Shown here piece after piece: positions 16,801 to 23,707 of a stretch of 64,000 bases of DNA. This DNA comes from Arthrobacter globiformis (GTDB lineage Bacteria; Actinomycetota; Actinomycetes; Actinomycetales; Micrococcaceae). Under the pieces are notes generated by a model, which was not told the DNA's origin, ran no database searches, and saw only the letters and a list, made by a program, of their open reading frames with translations. The DNA is taken from positions 5,136,196 to 5,200,195 of the forward strand of contig NZ_JAUSYZ010000001.1 of the NCBI RefSeq assembly GCF_030817195.1, written 5' to 3'. Numbering within the stretch: position 1 is the first letter of the stretch; each line of letters begins with the position of its first letter. Position numbers and translations under genes: made by a program.

Positions 16801-16850
16801 AACGGCGCCACAGCGGCCACCGCGAAGTGCACGGCAAGGACTGTGATCAC
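13812..16850 (-). CDS. mrpA: Mrp Na+/H+ antiporter subunit A (MrpA-MrpB fusion)
   Basis: 1012 aa from a GTG with GGAG upstream. Residues about 1-480 are the proton-antiporter core (FWELTTVLSYLLIGYARTRLAARRSALQALMVTTAGG; SALVPFHFWLPGAMAAPTPVSAYLHAAAMVKAGVY). Residues about 600-790 are the extra MrpA helices including a DUF4040 segment (GAPDLALTQMLVETIILVAFVLAMRSLP). Residues about 840-980 are an MnhB domain (FEVVTRLVFHSMIIFSLYLLLAGHNLPGGGFAGGLMAGLAL), so MrpB is fused here and no separate mrpB is needed. First gene of mrpA-C-D-E-F-G, a complete set. Role: Na+ and pH homeostasis at the cell membrane. Confidence 0.95.
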   Translation of the reverse strand: MITVLAVHFAVAAVAPFVFRKFGRNAFYGLAAVPAGSFVWLLFQHAAVYGAGATAEAEIVPWIPSLGIEFAFRMDALAWVMSLLVLGVGALVLVYCARYFKDKDSYLGGFGAQLLAFAGAMFGLVTADDLLMMFIFWELTTVLSYLLIGYARTRLAARRSALQALMVTTAGGLAMLVGLIMLGASAGTYRISAILEQAPGLVSGPAAGAVGAAVVLILIGAVTKSALVPFHFWLPGAMAAPTPVSAYLHAAAMVKAGVYIVARLAPGFTDTTYWLPLVLGLGLATMLVGGYRALRQTDIKLILAYGTVSQLGFITMVVGLGKPDAALAGLAMLLAHGLFKATLFLVVGIIDHQSGTRDIRKLSGVFRSARALGIVAGVGAASMAGIPLLGGFVAKESVLEALVHFAAAPGYGPWGAVALAGVVLGSVLTFAYSARFMWGAFAVKPGVERTPFKAIRPSFLAAPAVLSVLTIVYGLWPVPVDAWIQPYAALFTEGTHDAATAEGAAGHLALWHGLTPALGLTAITFAAGAAMFYGRAVVDRIQSAVPPWFDADRGYQLTIGALDDAAVWITGRTQRGSLYFYLAVILSVAFVLPLSALIAANKPLPEGLYFVDPNSPLQLVAGAGIVIGALAAVRANKRFLAVLMVSVTGYGIALMFALQGAPDLALTQMLVETIILVAFVLAMRSLPAELRDRTGGKYRVVRVIIGLSFGATMVFAAIHAMGARIATPVSLEFPKLAYEGGGGLNVVNVTLVDIRAWDTFGEISVLALAATGVASLIFVRGRGDRLRTASAVAEGTVGRRHGVDKSSRDGAALALTRKFAAAARDPWLVAGRTLAPERRSIIFEVVTRLVFHSMIIFSLYLLLAGHNLPGGGFAGGLMAGLALTLRYLAGGRFELREATPISAGTLLGIGLATASLSGAAPVLLGGQVFQSAIIEFWLPVFGDIKFVTSTIFDTGVYIVVVGLVLDVLRSLGAEIDEHFEERPLQQEAQDGDEDREPVPTGIPAGSTRGGTP

Positions 16851-17028
16851 TGGTATCTCCGCAAAGTCAGAATTCGGTTATCAAAAGTTGGAGCAGGCGG
16901 TCATTCGTTGGGTTCGGTCCCGACAGTTTATCAAGGGGGCACTGGCAGTTTTCCCTGCGCTGGCGGGCCGCAGGGCAAGTTTCGCCAGTCTGCGGGAGAG
17001 TTTCCGTTCCCTGTTCGCCACAGGCGGA

Positions 17029-17034
17029 TAGCAT
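17029..17034 (+). promoter_or_regulatory. Leaderless -10 box TAGCAT
   Basis: TAGCAT ends 6 nt before the ATG at 17041. No ribosome binding site is present between them. Confidence 0.6.
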
Positions 17035-17040
17035 CGGCCT

Positions 17041-18444
17041 ATGAACTCCGCAGCCGCATCCGAGGCAACGCAGCCGCCGTCGGAACTTGAAGCAGGGCCC
17101 CGGGCGTCCAGCAAGGGCCGCGTGTTGGCCTGGGCGGCGTGGGACTGGGGGTCCGCGGCGTTCAACGCGGTCATGACGACGTTCGTCTTCACGGTCTACC
17201 TGACCTCCCAGGCGTTCGGCGGCGAAGACCGGGCCTCGGCGGTGCTCGGCGGAGCGCTGGCCATTGCCGGGGCGGCCATCGCGCTGCTCGCCCCGGTCAC
17301 CGGCCAGCGATCCGACACCGGTGGCCGCCGCAAGCTCTGGCTGGGAGTGAACACGGCCGCCGTCGCGGTCCTGACGGCACTGTGCTTCTTCGTGTTTCCC
17401 CGGCCCGAGTTCCTCCTGCTCGGGGTGTCCCTGATCGCCCTGGCCAACGTGTTCTTCGAGTTCGCGGGCGTCAACTACAACGCCATGCTGGCTCAGATTT
17501 CCACGCCCCGGAACATCGGCAAGGTCAGCGGGTTCGGCTGGGGCATGGGCTACCTCGGCGGCATCGTGGCCCTGCTCATCGTGCTCCAGCTCTTCGTGCA
17601 GCCGAGCTTCGAGTGGTTCGGCGCCTCCACCCAGGACAGCCTCAACATCCGGCTGGTGGCGGTGTTCTCCGCCCTGTGGTTCTTTATCTTCGCCCTGCCG
17701 GTGATGTTCGCGGTCCCTGAGCTGCCCAAGCCGAAACGCGCAGCGAGCCTCGGGTTCCTCGCGTCGTACGGGCTGCTGGCGCGCAGGATCAAGGCGATCT
17801 ACCGGACCAGCCCGCACACCATCTTCTTCCTGCTGGCCAGCGCCATCTTCCGGGACGGGCTGGCGGCGGTCTTCACCTTCGGCGGAATCATCGCGGCGGG
17901 CACCTTCGGCTTCGCGCTGCCGCAGGTCATCTTCTTCGCCATCTTCGGCAACGTCGTGGCGGCCGTGGGCGCGATCATCGGCGGCTTCCTGGATGACAGG
18001 GTGGGGCCCAAGGCCGTGATCATCGGCTCCCTCACCGGGCTGCTGGTTGCGGGGACGGTGATCCTGGTGCTGGGTAACGACAACCACACGTTCTTCGGCG
18101 TGCCGTGGTCAGGTGCCACGACGTTCTGGGTTTTCGGCCTGTTCCTTTGCCTGTTCGTCGGTCCCGCGCAGTCCTCCTCGCGCGCCTACCTCGCCCGGCT
18201 GGCCCCGCAGGGCGAATCCGGCGAGCTGTTCGGCCTGTACGCGACCACCGGCCGCGCCGTCAGCTTCCTCGCACCGACCCTGTTCACCCTGTGCATCACG
18301 GTTGCCACTCCCCTGGTGGCCCAAGGGGAAGCACAGCGCTGGGGCATCCTCGGCATCATGGTGGTGCTGCTGGCCGGGCTTCTGGTCCTCCTGCCCGTGA
18401 AGGCCCCGAGCGAGGCCGAGATCGCGGTCGTCCCGCAGTCCTAG
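17041..18444 (+). CDS. MFS transporter, UMF1/Atg22-like
   Basis: 467 aa with 12 predicted membrane segments. The N-terminal AWAAWDWGSAAFNAVMTTFVFTVYL is the typical first helix of the UMF1/vacuole-effluxer-type MFS group, followed by LLAPVTGQRSDTGGRRKLWL (motif A, loop 2-3) and NYNAMLAQISTPRNIGKVSGFGWGMGYLGGI. Substrate unknown. It is divergent from the mrp operon (190-bp gap). No companion gene suggests a pathway; a 32-bp-period repeat follows its stop codon. Confidence 0.88.
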   Translation: MNSAAASEATQPPSELEAGPRASSKGRVLAWAAWDWGSAAFNAVMTTFVFTVYLTSQAFGGEDRASAVLGGALAIAGAAIALLAPVTGQRSDTGGRRKLWLGVNTAAVAVLTALCFFVFPRPEFLLLGVSLIALANVFFEFAGVNYNAMLAQISTPRNIGKVSGFGWGMGYLGGIVALLIVLQLFVQPSFEWFGASTQDSLNIRLVAVFSALWFFIFALPVMFAVPELPKPKRAASLGFLASYGLLARRIKAIYRTSPHTIFFLLASAIFRDGLAAVFTFGGIIAAGTFGFALPQVIFFAIFGNVVAAVGAIIGGFLDDRVGPKAVIIGSLTGLLVAGTVILVLGNDNHTFFGVPWSGATTFWVFGLFLCLFVGPAQSSSRAYLARLAPQGESGELFGLYATTGRAVSFLAPTLFTLCITVATPLVAQGEAQRWGILGIMVVLLAGLLVLLPVKAPSEAEIAVVPQS

Positions 18445-18453
18445 CCGGCTCTG

Positions 18454-18517
18454 GGCGCGAACGCACACTTAAGCCCCGCCGGTCCGGCGCGAACGCACAC
18501 TTAAGCCCCGCAGCAGG
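18454..18517. repeat. 32-bp-period intergenic repeat, CTTAAG type, site 2
   Basis: Two units start at 18454 and 18486, exactly 32 bp apart; their first 26 bases are identical (GGCGCGAACGCACACTTAAG, then CCCCGC). Reverse-complemented, the core is CTTAAGTGTGCGTTCGCGC, differing from the site at 220-283 by two transitions/transversions. The pair lies between the MFS stop and the KhtT-like gene. Confidence 0.8.
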
Positions 18518-18554
18518 GGGACCCAGTTTCAGCCGAAATCGCAGGTTCGCGGAC

Positions 18555-18560
18555 TAGGCT
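18555..18560 (+). promoter_or_regulatory. Leaderless -10 box TAGGCT
   Basis: TAGGCT ends 6 nt before the ATG at 18567 and drives the KhtT/KhtU-like pair. Confidence 0.6.
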
Positions 18561-18566
18561 GATGTT

Positions 18567-19049
18567 ATGTACATGGAAGAGACAGACCTCCCGGGCCTGG
18601 GCAGGCGCAAGGACTTCATGACCGCTTCCGGCCGGCGGATCGGGGTGGTGGAACTCCGCGAGGGCCAGACGGAGCTGTTCGTTTCCACCTGGGATGACCC
18701 GGACACGTGCCAGGCCTCGATTCCGCTGACCGGTGAGGAAGCGGCATGTCTGGGGAACCTGCTGGGAGGCCAGCACCTGGCCATGACGCTGACCGAGGCC
18801 CACCGGGAGGTTCCCGGCATCGCCACCCGGCAATTCTCCATTGCCGCGGACTCCCCGTTCCAGAACCAGCCCATGGGCAAAGCCCGCATCCGCACGCGGT
18901 GCGGCGTTTCGATTGTGGCGATCATGCGTGAAGGCGAAGTGGTTCCTTCGCCTGGCCCCGACGTCCACCTTCACCCCGGCGACCTGCTGGTCGCCGTCGG
19001 CACGCAAGAAGGTCTGGACGCTGCGGCCGACATCCTGCGCAACGGCTGA
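18567..19049 (+). CDS. Cation:proton antiporter regulatory subunit (KhtT-like, TrkA-C domain)
   Basis: 160 aa. Residues about 1-70 form the N-terminal domain (GRRKDFMTASGRRIGVVELREGQTELFV), and about 80-158 the RCK-C/TrkA-C domain (RIRTRCGVSIVAIMREGEVVPSPGPDVHLHPGDLLVAVGTQEGLD), which binds a nucleotide-type ligand in related proteins. It ends 5 bp before the antiporter gene, so the two are co-transcribed. Known KhtT proteins gate KhtU-type K+/H+ antiporters at the membrane. Confidence 0.88.
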   Translation: MYMEETDLPGLGRRKDFMTASGRRIGVVELREGQTELFVSTWDDPDTCQASIPLTGEEAACLGNLLGGQHLAMTLTEAHREVPGIATRQFSIAADSPFQNQPMGKARIRTRCGVSIVAIMREGEVVPSPGPDVHLHPGDLLVAVGTQEGLDAAADILRNG

Positions 19050-19054
19050 TCCTC

Positions 19055-20239
19055 ATGGACCGCGTGGCCCTGTCGCTCATCGAACTGGGGGCAGTCGTGT
19101 TCTGCCTCGGCCTGCTGGCGAGGCTCGCGGGGCGGATCGGGATGTCCCCCATTCCGCTGTATCTGGTGGGCGGACTGTTCTTCGGTGCGGGCGGCGTGGT
19201 GGAACTGAGCGGCATGAAGGAGTTTTCCCACCTCGCGGGTGAGATCGGCGTCATCCTGCTCCTGCTTATGCTCGGTCTGGAATATACGGCAACCGAACTC
19301 GTGACGGGCCTGCGCAGATCATGGAAGGCCGGCATCCTCGACTTCGTCCTGAACTTCGTTCCCGGCGCTGCCCTGGCCGCCCTCCTGGGATGGGGAGTCG
19401 TGGGCGCCATGGTTATGGGCGGCGTCACGTACATATCGTCATCGGGCATCGCGGCCAAGGTCATCACGGACCTTGGCCGCATCGGTAACCGTGAGACACC
19501 AGTGGTGCTCTCCATCCTGGTGTTCGAGGACCTTGCCATGGCGATCTATCTGCCGATCCTCACCGCCACGCTTGCCGGGGTCAGCTTTCTGGGCGGCCTG
19601 CAGACCGTGGGCGTCTCGCTGGCTGTCGTCACCGTGGTGCTGCTGGTTGCCCTGCGGCACGGGCACCACGTCTCCAAAGCCGTGCACAGCGAGAATTCCG
19701 AGGTTTTCCTGCTGAACCTGCTGGGGGCCGCCCTGCTGGTTTCGGGCCTGGCGGCGGCGCTGCAGGTGTCCGCCGCGGTGGGCGCCTTCATGCTCGGCAT
19801 CGCGATCTCCGGCGCCACGGCCCACAGCGCCACGCGGATCCTTGAGCCGCTGCGGGACCTGTTTGCCGCCATCTTCTTCGTGGCGTTCGGGCTCAACACC
19901 GACCCCGCCTCCATCCCGCCGGTGCTGGCGTGGGCGCTGGTCCTCGCGGTGCTCACCGCCGCCACCAAGATCATCACCGGAGCCTGGGCCGCCAAGCGTG
20001 CAGGCATCGCGCGTCCGGGACGCTTCCGCGCAGGGGCTGCGCTGATAGCGCGGGGCGAGTTCTCCATTGTCATCGCCGGGCTCGCCGTGACGTCCGGAGC
20101 GGTCGAGGCCGAGCTCGCCGCCCTGGCCACGGCATACGTCCTGATCATGGCGGTCCTGGGTCCGCTGGCCGCCCGCTACATCGAGCCGCTCGTCAAGAAA
20201 TTCTCCCGCCCGGCGCGGCCGGAGCCAGTGCCGGCCTGA
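19055..20239 (+). CDS. Cation:proton antiporter, CPA2 family (KhtU-like)
   Basis: 394 aa with about 12 membrane segments. It starts with FCLGLLARLAGRIGMSPIPLYLVGGLFFG, has the TM5-6 region ISSSGIAAKVITDLGRIGNRETPVVLSILVFEDLAMAIYLPIL (the Asp of the ion site in FEDLAM), and lacks a C-terminal RCK domain. That absence fits the separate regulatory subunit encoded just upstream. Likely function: K+ or Na+ efflux for pH and osmotic control. The Mrp antiporter a few kb away is an independent system. Confidence 0.9.
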   Translation: MDRVALSLIELGAVVFCLGLLARLAGRIGMSPIPLYLVGGLFFGAGGVVELSGMKEFSHLAGEIGVILLLLMLGLEYTATELVTGLRRSWKAGILDFVLNFVPGAALAALLGWGVVGAMVMGGVTYISSSGIAAKVITDLGRIGNRETPVVLSILVFEDLAMAIYLPILTATLAGVSFLGGLQTVGVSLAVVTVVLLVALRHGHHVSKAVHSENSEVFLLNLLGAALLVSGLAAALQVSAAVGAFMLGIAISGATAHSATRILEPLRDLFAAIFFVAFGLNTDPASIPPVLAWALVLAVLTAATKIITGAWAAKRAGIARPGRFRAGAALIARGEFSIVIAGLAVTSGAVEAELAALATAYVLIMAVLGPLAARYIEPLVKKFSRPARPEPVPA

Positions 20240-20297
20240 TCCCGTTCGTGGCGGGCCAGCCGGCCTGATCCCGGCCGGCCCGAATCCGACGTCCGCG

Positions 20298-20873
20298 CTA
20301 AATGTCGGTCCGGTGGAAGTTCAGGTGGCTGCGGCTCGCGGTGGGTCCGCGCTGGCCCTGGTAGCGGTTGCCGTACTCGCCGGAGCCGTAGGGGAACTCC
20401 GCGGCGGAGGTCAGCCGGAAGAAGCAGAGCTGGCCGATCTTCATGCCCGGCCAGAGTTTGATGGGCAGCGTAGCCATGTTGGACAGCTCCAGCGTGACGT
20501 GCCCGGAAAAGCCGGGATCGATGAAGCCGGCCGTGGAATGCGTCAGCAGGCCGAGGCGTCCGAGCGAGGACTTGCCCTCCAGGCGCGCGGCGATGTCGTC
20601 CGGCAGCGTGACGGTTTCGTAGGTGGAGCCCAGCACGAATTCGCCGGGGTGCAGGATGAACGGTTCGCCCTCTTCCACCTCCACCAGCCGGGTCAGCTCG
20701 GGCTGCTCTTCGGCGGGATCGATGTGGGCGTATTTGTGGTTGTCGAACAGCCGGAAATAGCGGTCAATCCGGACATCCACCGAGGACGGCTGGACCATCG
20801 CGGCTTCGTACGGATCGAGGACGATCCGTTCGGAATCAATTTCGGCACGAATGTCGCGGTCAGAGATCAGCAC
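20298..20873 (-). CDS. dcd: dCTP deaminase (probably bifunctional dCTP deaminase/dUTPase)
   Basis: 191 aa from a GTG at 20873. The full-length Dcd fold is present, with GKSSLGRLGL (about 110-119) and the catalytic segment THSTAGFIDPGFSGHVTLELSN (about 121-142, Glu as general base). The enzyme makes dUTP, or directly dUMP in the bifunctional actinobacterial form, feeding thymidylate synthesis. Length and motif match the mycobacterial bifunctional type, but activity cannot be told by eye. A TATTTT box lies 7 nt before the GTG, so the mRNA is probably leaderless. Confidence 0.95.
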   Translation of the reverse strand: MLISDRDIRAEIDSERIVLDPYEAAMVQPSSVDVRIDRYFRLFDNHKYAHIDPAEEQPELTRLVEVEEGEPFILHPGEFVLGSTYETVTLPDDIAARLEGKSSLGRLGLLTHSTAGFIDPGFSGHVTLELSNMATLPIKLWPGMKIGQLCFFRLTSAAEFPYGSGEYGNRYQGQRGPTASRSHLNFHRTDI

Positions 20874-20880
20874 ACCGTCA

Positions 20881-20886
20881 AAAATA
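20881..20886 (-). promoter_or_regulatory. Leaderless -10 box TATTTT of dcd
   Basis: On the minus strand TATTTT is followed by TGACGGT (7 nt) and then the GTG start at 20873. Confidence 0.6.
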
Positions 20887-20979
20887 CCATTGCCGGTCCC
20901 CTGCCCTGCCGCTAGTGTTGCGTGAACAATCAGGCCGACGGTCTCACGTCACACGGTCAGAAATAGAGCTGGGGATATT

Positions 20980-22797
20980 TTGAACAGGATTGCGGCCAAG
21001 GCCGCTGTTGCACTCGCCTGCGCCCTGGCGTTGGCGACGCCCGCGGCCAGCGGCCTGCCAACCATGGCACCCGCCGGCAGATCCGCTGCCGCCATGCCGG
21101 GCACCACTGCCCCCTCACCGGAAGCCCCGGCGCTAGCAGCCGCTCCCGGTTCCGGTGCAGCGGCTGCCCTTCCGGCCGACGCCCCGCCACCGGCCATGCC
21201 CGACGACGGCGGCACAGCCCCCGCGGCGACCTCACCCGGGCTTCCACTCACCGATCCGGCTGACACCGGAACACCAGCGGCACCCGCCGCCCAGGAGGGA
21301 CCTGCCCAGGAGGGGCCTGCCGCTGCCAGCCACACCACGCAGCCCGCTCCCGCCCGGGCCCCGGCCCAGACCTCCCAACCCACGGCGCCCGCGGGCCCGC
21401 CGGAACCAGCCTCGATCCCGCCGCTCTCAGCCCCTGCCGATGCGTTCGCCGCACCGCCATACACGGCCCGCACGGAGCCGGGCAGCGCCGCCAAGGGCCT
21501 GCTGACAACGCAGGCGCTGGTGCCGGACAGCAATGCCGCCCAGGTGGCCGCCGTCTTCAACGCCGTCAACACCTACCGGGCGTCCCTGGGCCTGCCGGCG
21601 GTCAAGTACCACGCGACGGTTGCCGGCATGGCGCAGGACTGGTCGGACAGCATCGCCTCCCGCGAGGTCATTGAACACCGGGTGAATTTCTGGACAGATG
21701 CGCGGGCCCTGAGCCCGAACAACGGCGCAGGCGAGGTCATTGCCGTCCGCTGGGACCGGGACGCCGCGCAACTCGTCGAATGGTGGAAGAATTCGCCGGC
21801 CCACAACGCCATCCTTACCGACCCCCGGTTCAACGTCGTCGGCATTGGCATCACTTTCACCGACGGGAACTGGCAAACCACCCCCAGCCGCTACACCATG
21901 TGGGGCGTGGTGAATTTCTTCGGCTACTCGGCGCTGCCCGCCGGCACCACGGCCGCGCCGGGTGGCAGCACCTCGGTTCCCGTGCAGCCAACAGATGTGT
22001 GCGAGCCCCTGGTCAAGCACATGCCGCCCACGCTGGACCTGGCCACGGCGGCCATCAAGGGTGCCGGGGACATCGTGTCGGTCGACGCCGCGGGGCAGCT
22101 CATCAACCGGCCCGCACTGGACGCCGGACAGTTCGGCCCGCCCGACACCATCGGCACCGGCTTCGGGGCCGCGCGGCAGGTTCTTGTTACGGACTGGGAC
22201 CGGGACGGTGTTTTCGACGTCCTGGCGCAATGGTCCGACGGCCGCCTGACCCTGTATCCCGGGCAGCTGGCGGGTGGGTTCCTGCCACCGGTCACACTGG
22301 GGCAGTCCGGCTGGGCGGGCATGACACTGGCCGTCGGCGGTTGGTGCTCCACCAACAGGCTTCCCGAGCTGCTGGCCCTCGACTCCGACTCAAACCTCTG
22401 GCTCTATCCCAACCGGGGCGCCGGCGACCTCGTCCAGCGGACCCTCATCGCTACCGGCGTCGCCGCGACACGGCTCGCCTTGGTGGATTACGACGGCGAC
22501 GGTTTCCAGGACCTGCTGGCCCGCCAGGGCGACGGCAACGTTCTGCTGTACAGGGGTTCCGGAGGGCCGTCGCCCAAAGCCGAAGCCCGGACACTGGTCG
22601 CCAGCGGGTGGGGTGACGTGACAGCGATCCGCACACTGCACGGAGTCACCGGCATCTACTCCGTCGGTCTGGTCCTGCAGCGCACCGGCATCGCCGGGCA
22701 AACCAGCCCCGTGCAGTACTGGAATCTCGACGCCGGCGTCCTGTCGCCGCCATCGGCCGTTCCCGGGACGTGGGCGGGCCAGCGGCTGGCTCAGTAA
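20980..22797 (+). CDS. Secreted CAP-domain protein with FG-GAP/VCBS-like repeats
   Basis: 605 aa from a TTG preceded by GGGGA. Signal peptide at 1-27 (AAKAAVALACALALATPAASG). Residues 28-165 are a Pro/Ala-rich spacer. About 178-312 is a CAP (SCP/PR-1) domain: VFNAVNTYRASLGLPAVKYH, the AQDWSDSIA helix, then EWWKNSPAHNAILTDPRFNVVGIG. About 365-600 are propeller-type repeats with calcium-loop motifs (TDWDRDGVFDVL, VDYDGDGFQDLL). Bacterial CAP proteins are secreted, often cell-wall associated; enzymatic activity is uncertain. It is divergent from dcd. Confidence 0.85.
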   Translation: MNRIAAKAAVALACALALATPAASGLPTMAPAGRSAAAMPGTTAPSPEAPALAAAPGSGAAAALPADAPPPAMPDDGGTAPAATSPGLPLTDPADTGTPAAPAAQEGPAQEGPAAASHTTQPAPARAPAQTSQPTAPAGPPEPASIPPLSAPADAFAAPPYTARTEPGSAAKGLLTTQALVPDSNAAQVAAVFNAVNTYRASLGLPAVKYHATVAGMAQDWSDSIASREVIEHRVNFWTDARALSPNNGAGEVIAVRWDRDAAQLVEWWKNSPAHNAILTDPRFNVVGIGITFTDGNWQTTPSRYTMWGVVNFFGYSALPAGTTAAPGGSTSVPVQPTDVCEPLVKHMPPTLDLATAAIKGAGDIVSVDAAGQLINRPALDAGQFGPPDTIGTGFGAARQVLVTDWDRDGVFDVLAQWSDGRLTLYPGQLAGGFLPPVTLGQSGWAGMTLAVGGWCSTNRLPELLALDSDSNLWLYPNRGAGDLVQRTLIATGVAATRLALVDYDGDGFQDLLARQGDGNVLLYRGSGGPSPKAEARTLVASGWGDVTAIRTLHGVTGIYSVGLVLQRTGIAGQTSPVQYWNLDAGVLSPPSAVPGTWAGQRLAQ

Positions 22798-22829
22798 GCA
22801 GTAAACAGTAGGCGCGCACCGGAACAATA

Positions 22830-22894
22830 GGAGTTTTTGTCCAGATATTGGCCTCAAAAGGCCGCTTAGCTCGCAATATCTGTACAAAAACTCC
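22830..22894. terminator. Long 21-bp inverted repeat between convergent genes
   Basis: The left arm 22830-22850 (GGAGTTTTTGT then CCAGATATTG) and the right arm 22874-22894 pair over 21 positions with one mismatch. The 23-bp loop holds a second small hairpin (GGCCT-CAAA-AGGCC at 22850-22863). The arms are AT-richer than the surroundings. It lies between the CAP gene and the convergent SRPBCC gene, so a bidirectional terminator is likely, but its size is unusual. Confidence 0.6.
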
Positions 22895-22913
22895 GGCGAA
22901 CAAGCGAAAAGCC

Positions 22914-23360
22914 TCAGTCCGCCGTCGTCCGTTCTTCGATGACGCCGGGGAGCTTCGCAAGCTGTCCCACGGCCGCCCGGAGCTGGCGCCGGTATGCCGG
23001 ACGGATGAAGCTCCAGAAACCAAGCGTCGGCGCCTCAAGCGCGAACCGCACCCGGGTCCCGTCTCGCTCGGTGCTGAGGTAAAAGCCGCCGCGCAGGAGG
23101 GACGGACCGGCCACCACCTGGAACTGAATTTCGGCGCCAGGCCGCGCCTGGGTGATCTCGTAATCGCGCGCCACCGGCCGGTCCCGGGGGCCGTCCATGG
23201 TGACCTGGTACCTGGCGCCCACGCTGCCGGCGCTACCCGAGCTGAGCCCTATGCTCCGGACACCGGCCTGCCAAATGGGCAGATTCGCGCCGTCCAGGAG
23301 GAATGAGTAGACCGTCATGGCGTCGCGCGCAACGAGGACCTCGTGTTCTGCACCTGCCAT
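22914..23360 (-). CDS. SRPBCC (START/Bet v1-like) family protein
   Basis: 148 aa from an ATG with AAAGGA upstream. It starts with a beta strand and helix (EHEVLVARDAMTVYSFLLDGANLPIWQAGV), then strands ARYQVTMDGPRDRPVARDYEITQARPGAEIQFQVVAG and a long C-terminal helix (YRRQLRAAVGQLAKLPGVIEE), the order of polyketide-cyclase/START-like proteins. It probably binds a hydrophobic ligand; no ligand or partner is evident. It is convergent with the CAP gene. Confidence 0.82.
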   Translation of the reverse strand: MAGAEHEVLVARDAMTVYSFLLDGANLPIWQAGVRSIGLSSGSAGSVGARYQVTMDGPRDRPVARDYEITQARPGAEIQFQVVAGPSLLRGGFYLSTERDGTRVRFALEAPTLGFWSFIRPAYRRQLRAAVGQLAKLPGVIEERTTAD

Positions 23361-23603
23361 GGGGATCCTTTTCCGACGTCGGGCCTGCCTTGCGTAGCCC
23401 GTTCCCCTTACTGCAGCTAACGAGATTCAGGATAGTCACCCGCGCCGGCAAGCGGCCGCGCACCGCCCGGGCCTTTACCGAACAGTTACGGGAGGCCTTC
23501 CGGCTTGGCTCGCCGACGCGCGCGGACTCGTGATCCAGATGGCCGGAGTCGCCGTGCAACTGCGCTAAGCTAGGTTCTGCCCCGGGCAGTTTCCGGTGCG
23601 ACT

Positions 23604-23677
23604 GCGGCTGTAGCTCAATGGTAGAGCGCTAGCTTCCCAAGCTTGATACGCGGGTTCGATTCCCGTCAGCCGCTCCA
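23604..23677 (+). tRNA. tRNA-Gly (CCC)
   Basis: A complete cloverleaf can be drawn: acceptor GCGGCTG/CAGCCGC, D-arm GCTC-AATGGTA-GAGC, anticodon loop TTCCCAA (anticodon CCC), variable ATAC, T-arm GCGGG-TTCGATT-CCCGT, discriminator T and encoded CCA (23675-23677). One T-T mismatch is in the anticodon stem (second pair of CTAGC/GCTTG). Confidence 0.95.
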
Positions 23678-23707
23678 AACCATCCCTTGAATGCGCCGCC
23701 TGCGGCG

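Noticed and set aside
22830..22894. Insertion sequence end
   Set aside because: No transposase or second end nearby; kept only as a possible repeat remnant or terminator.
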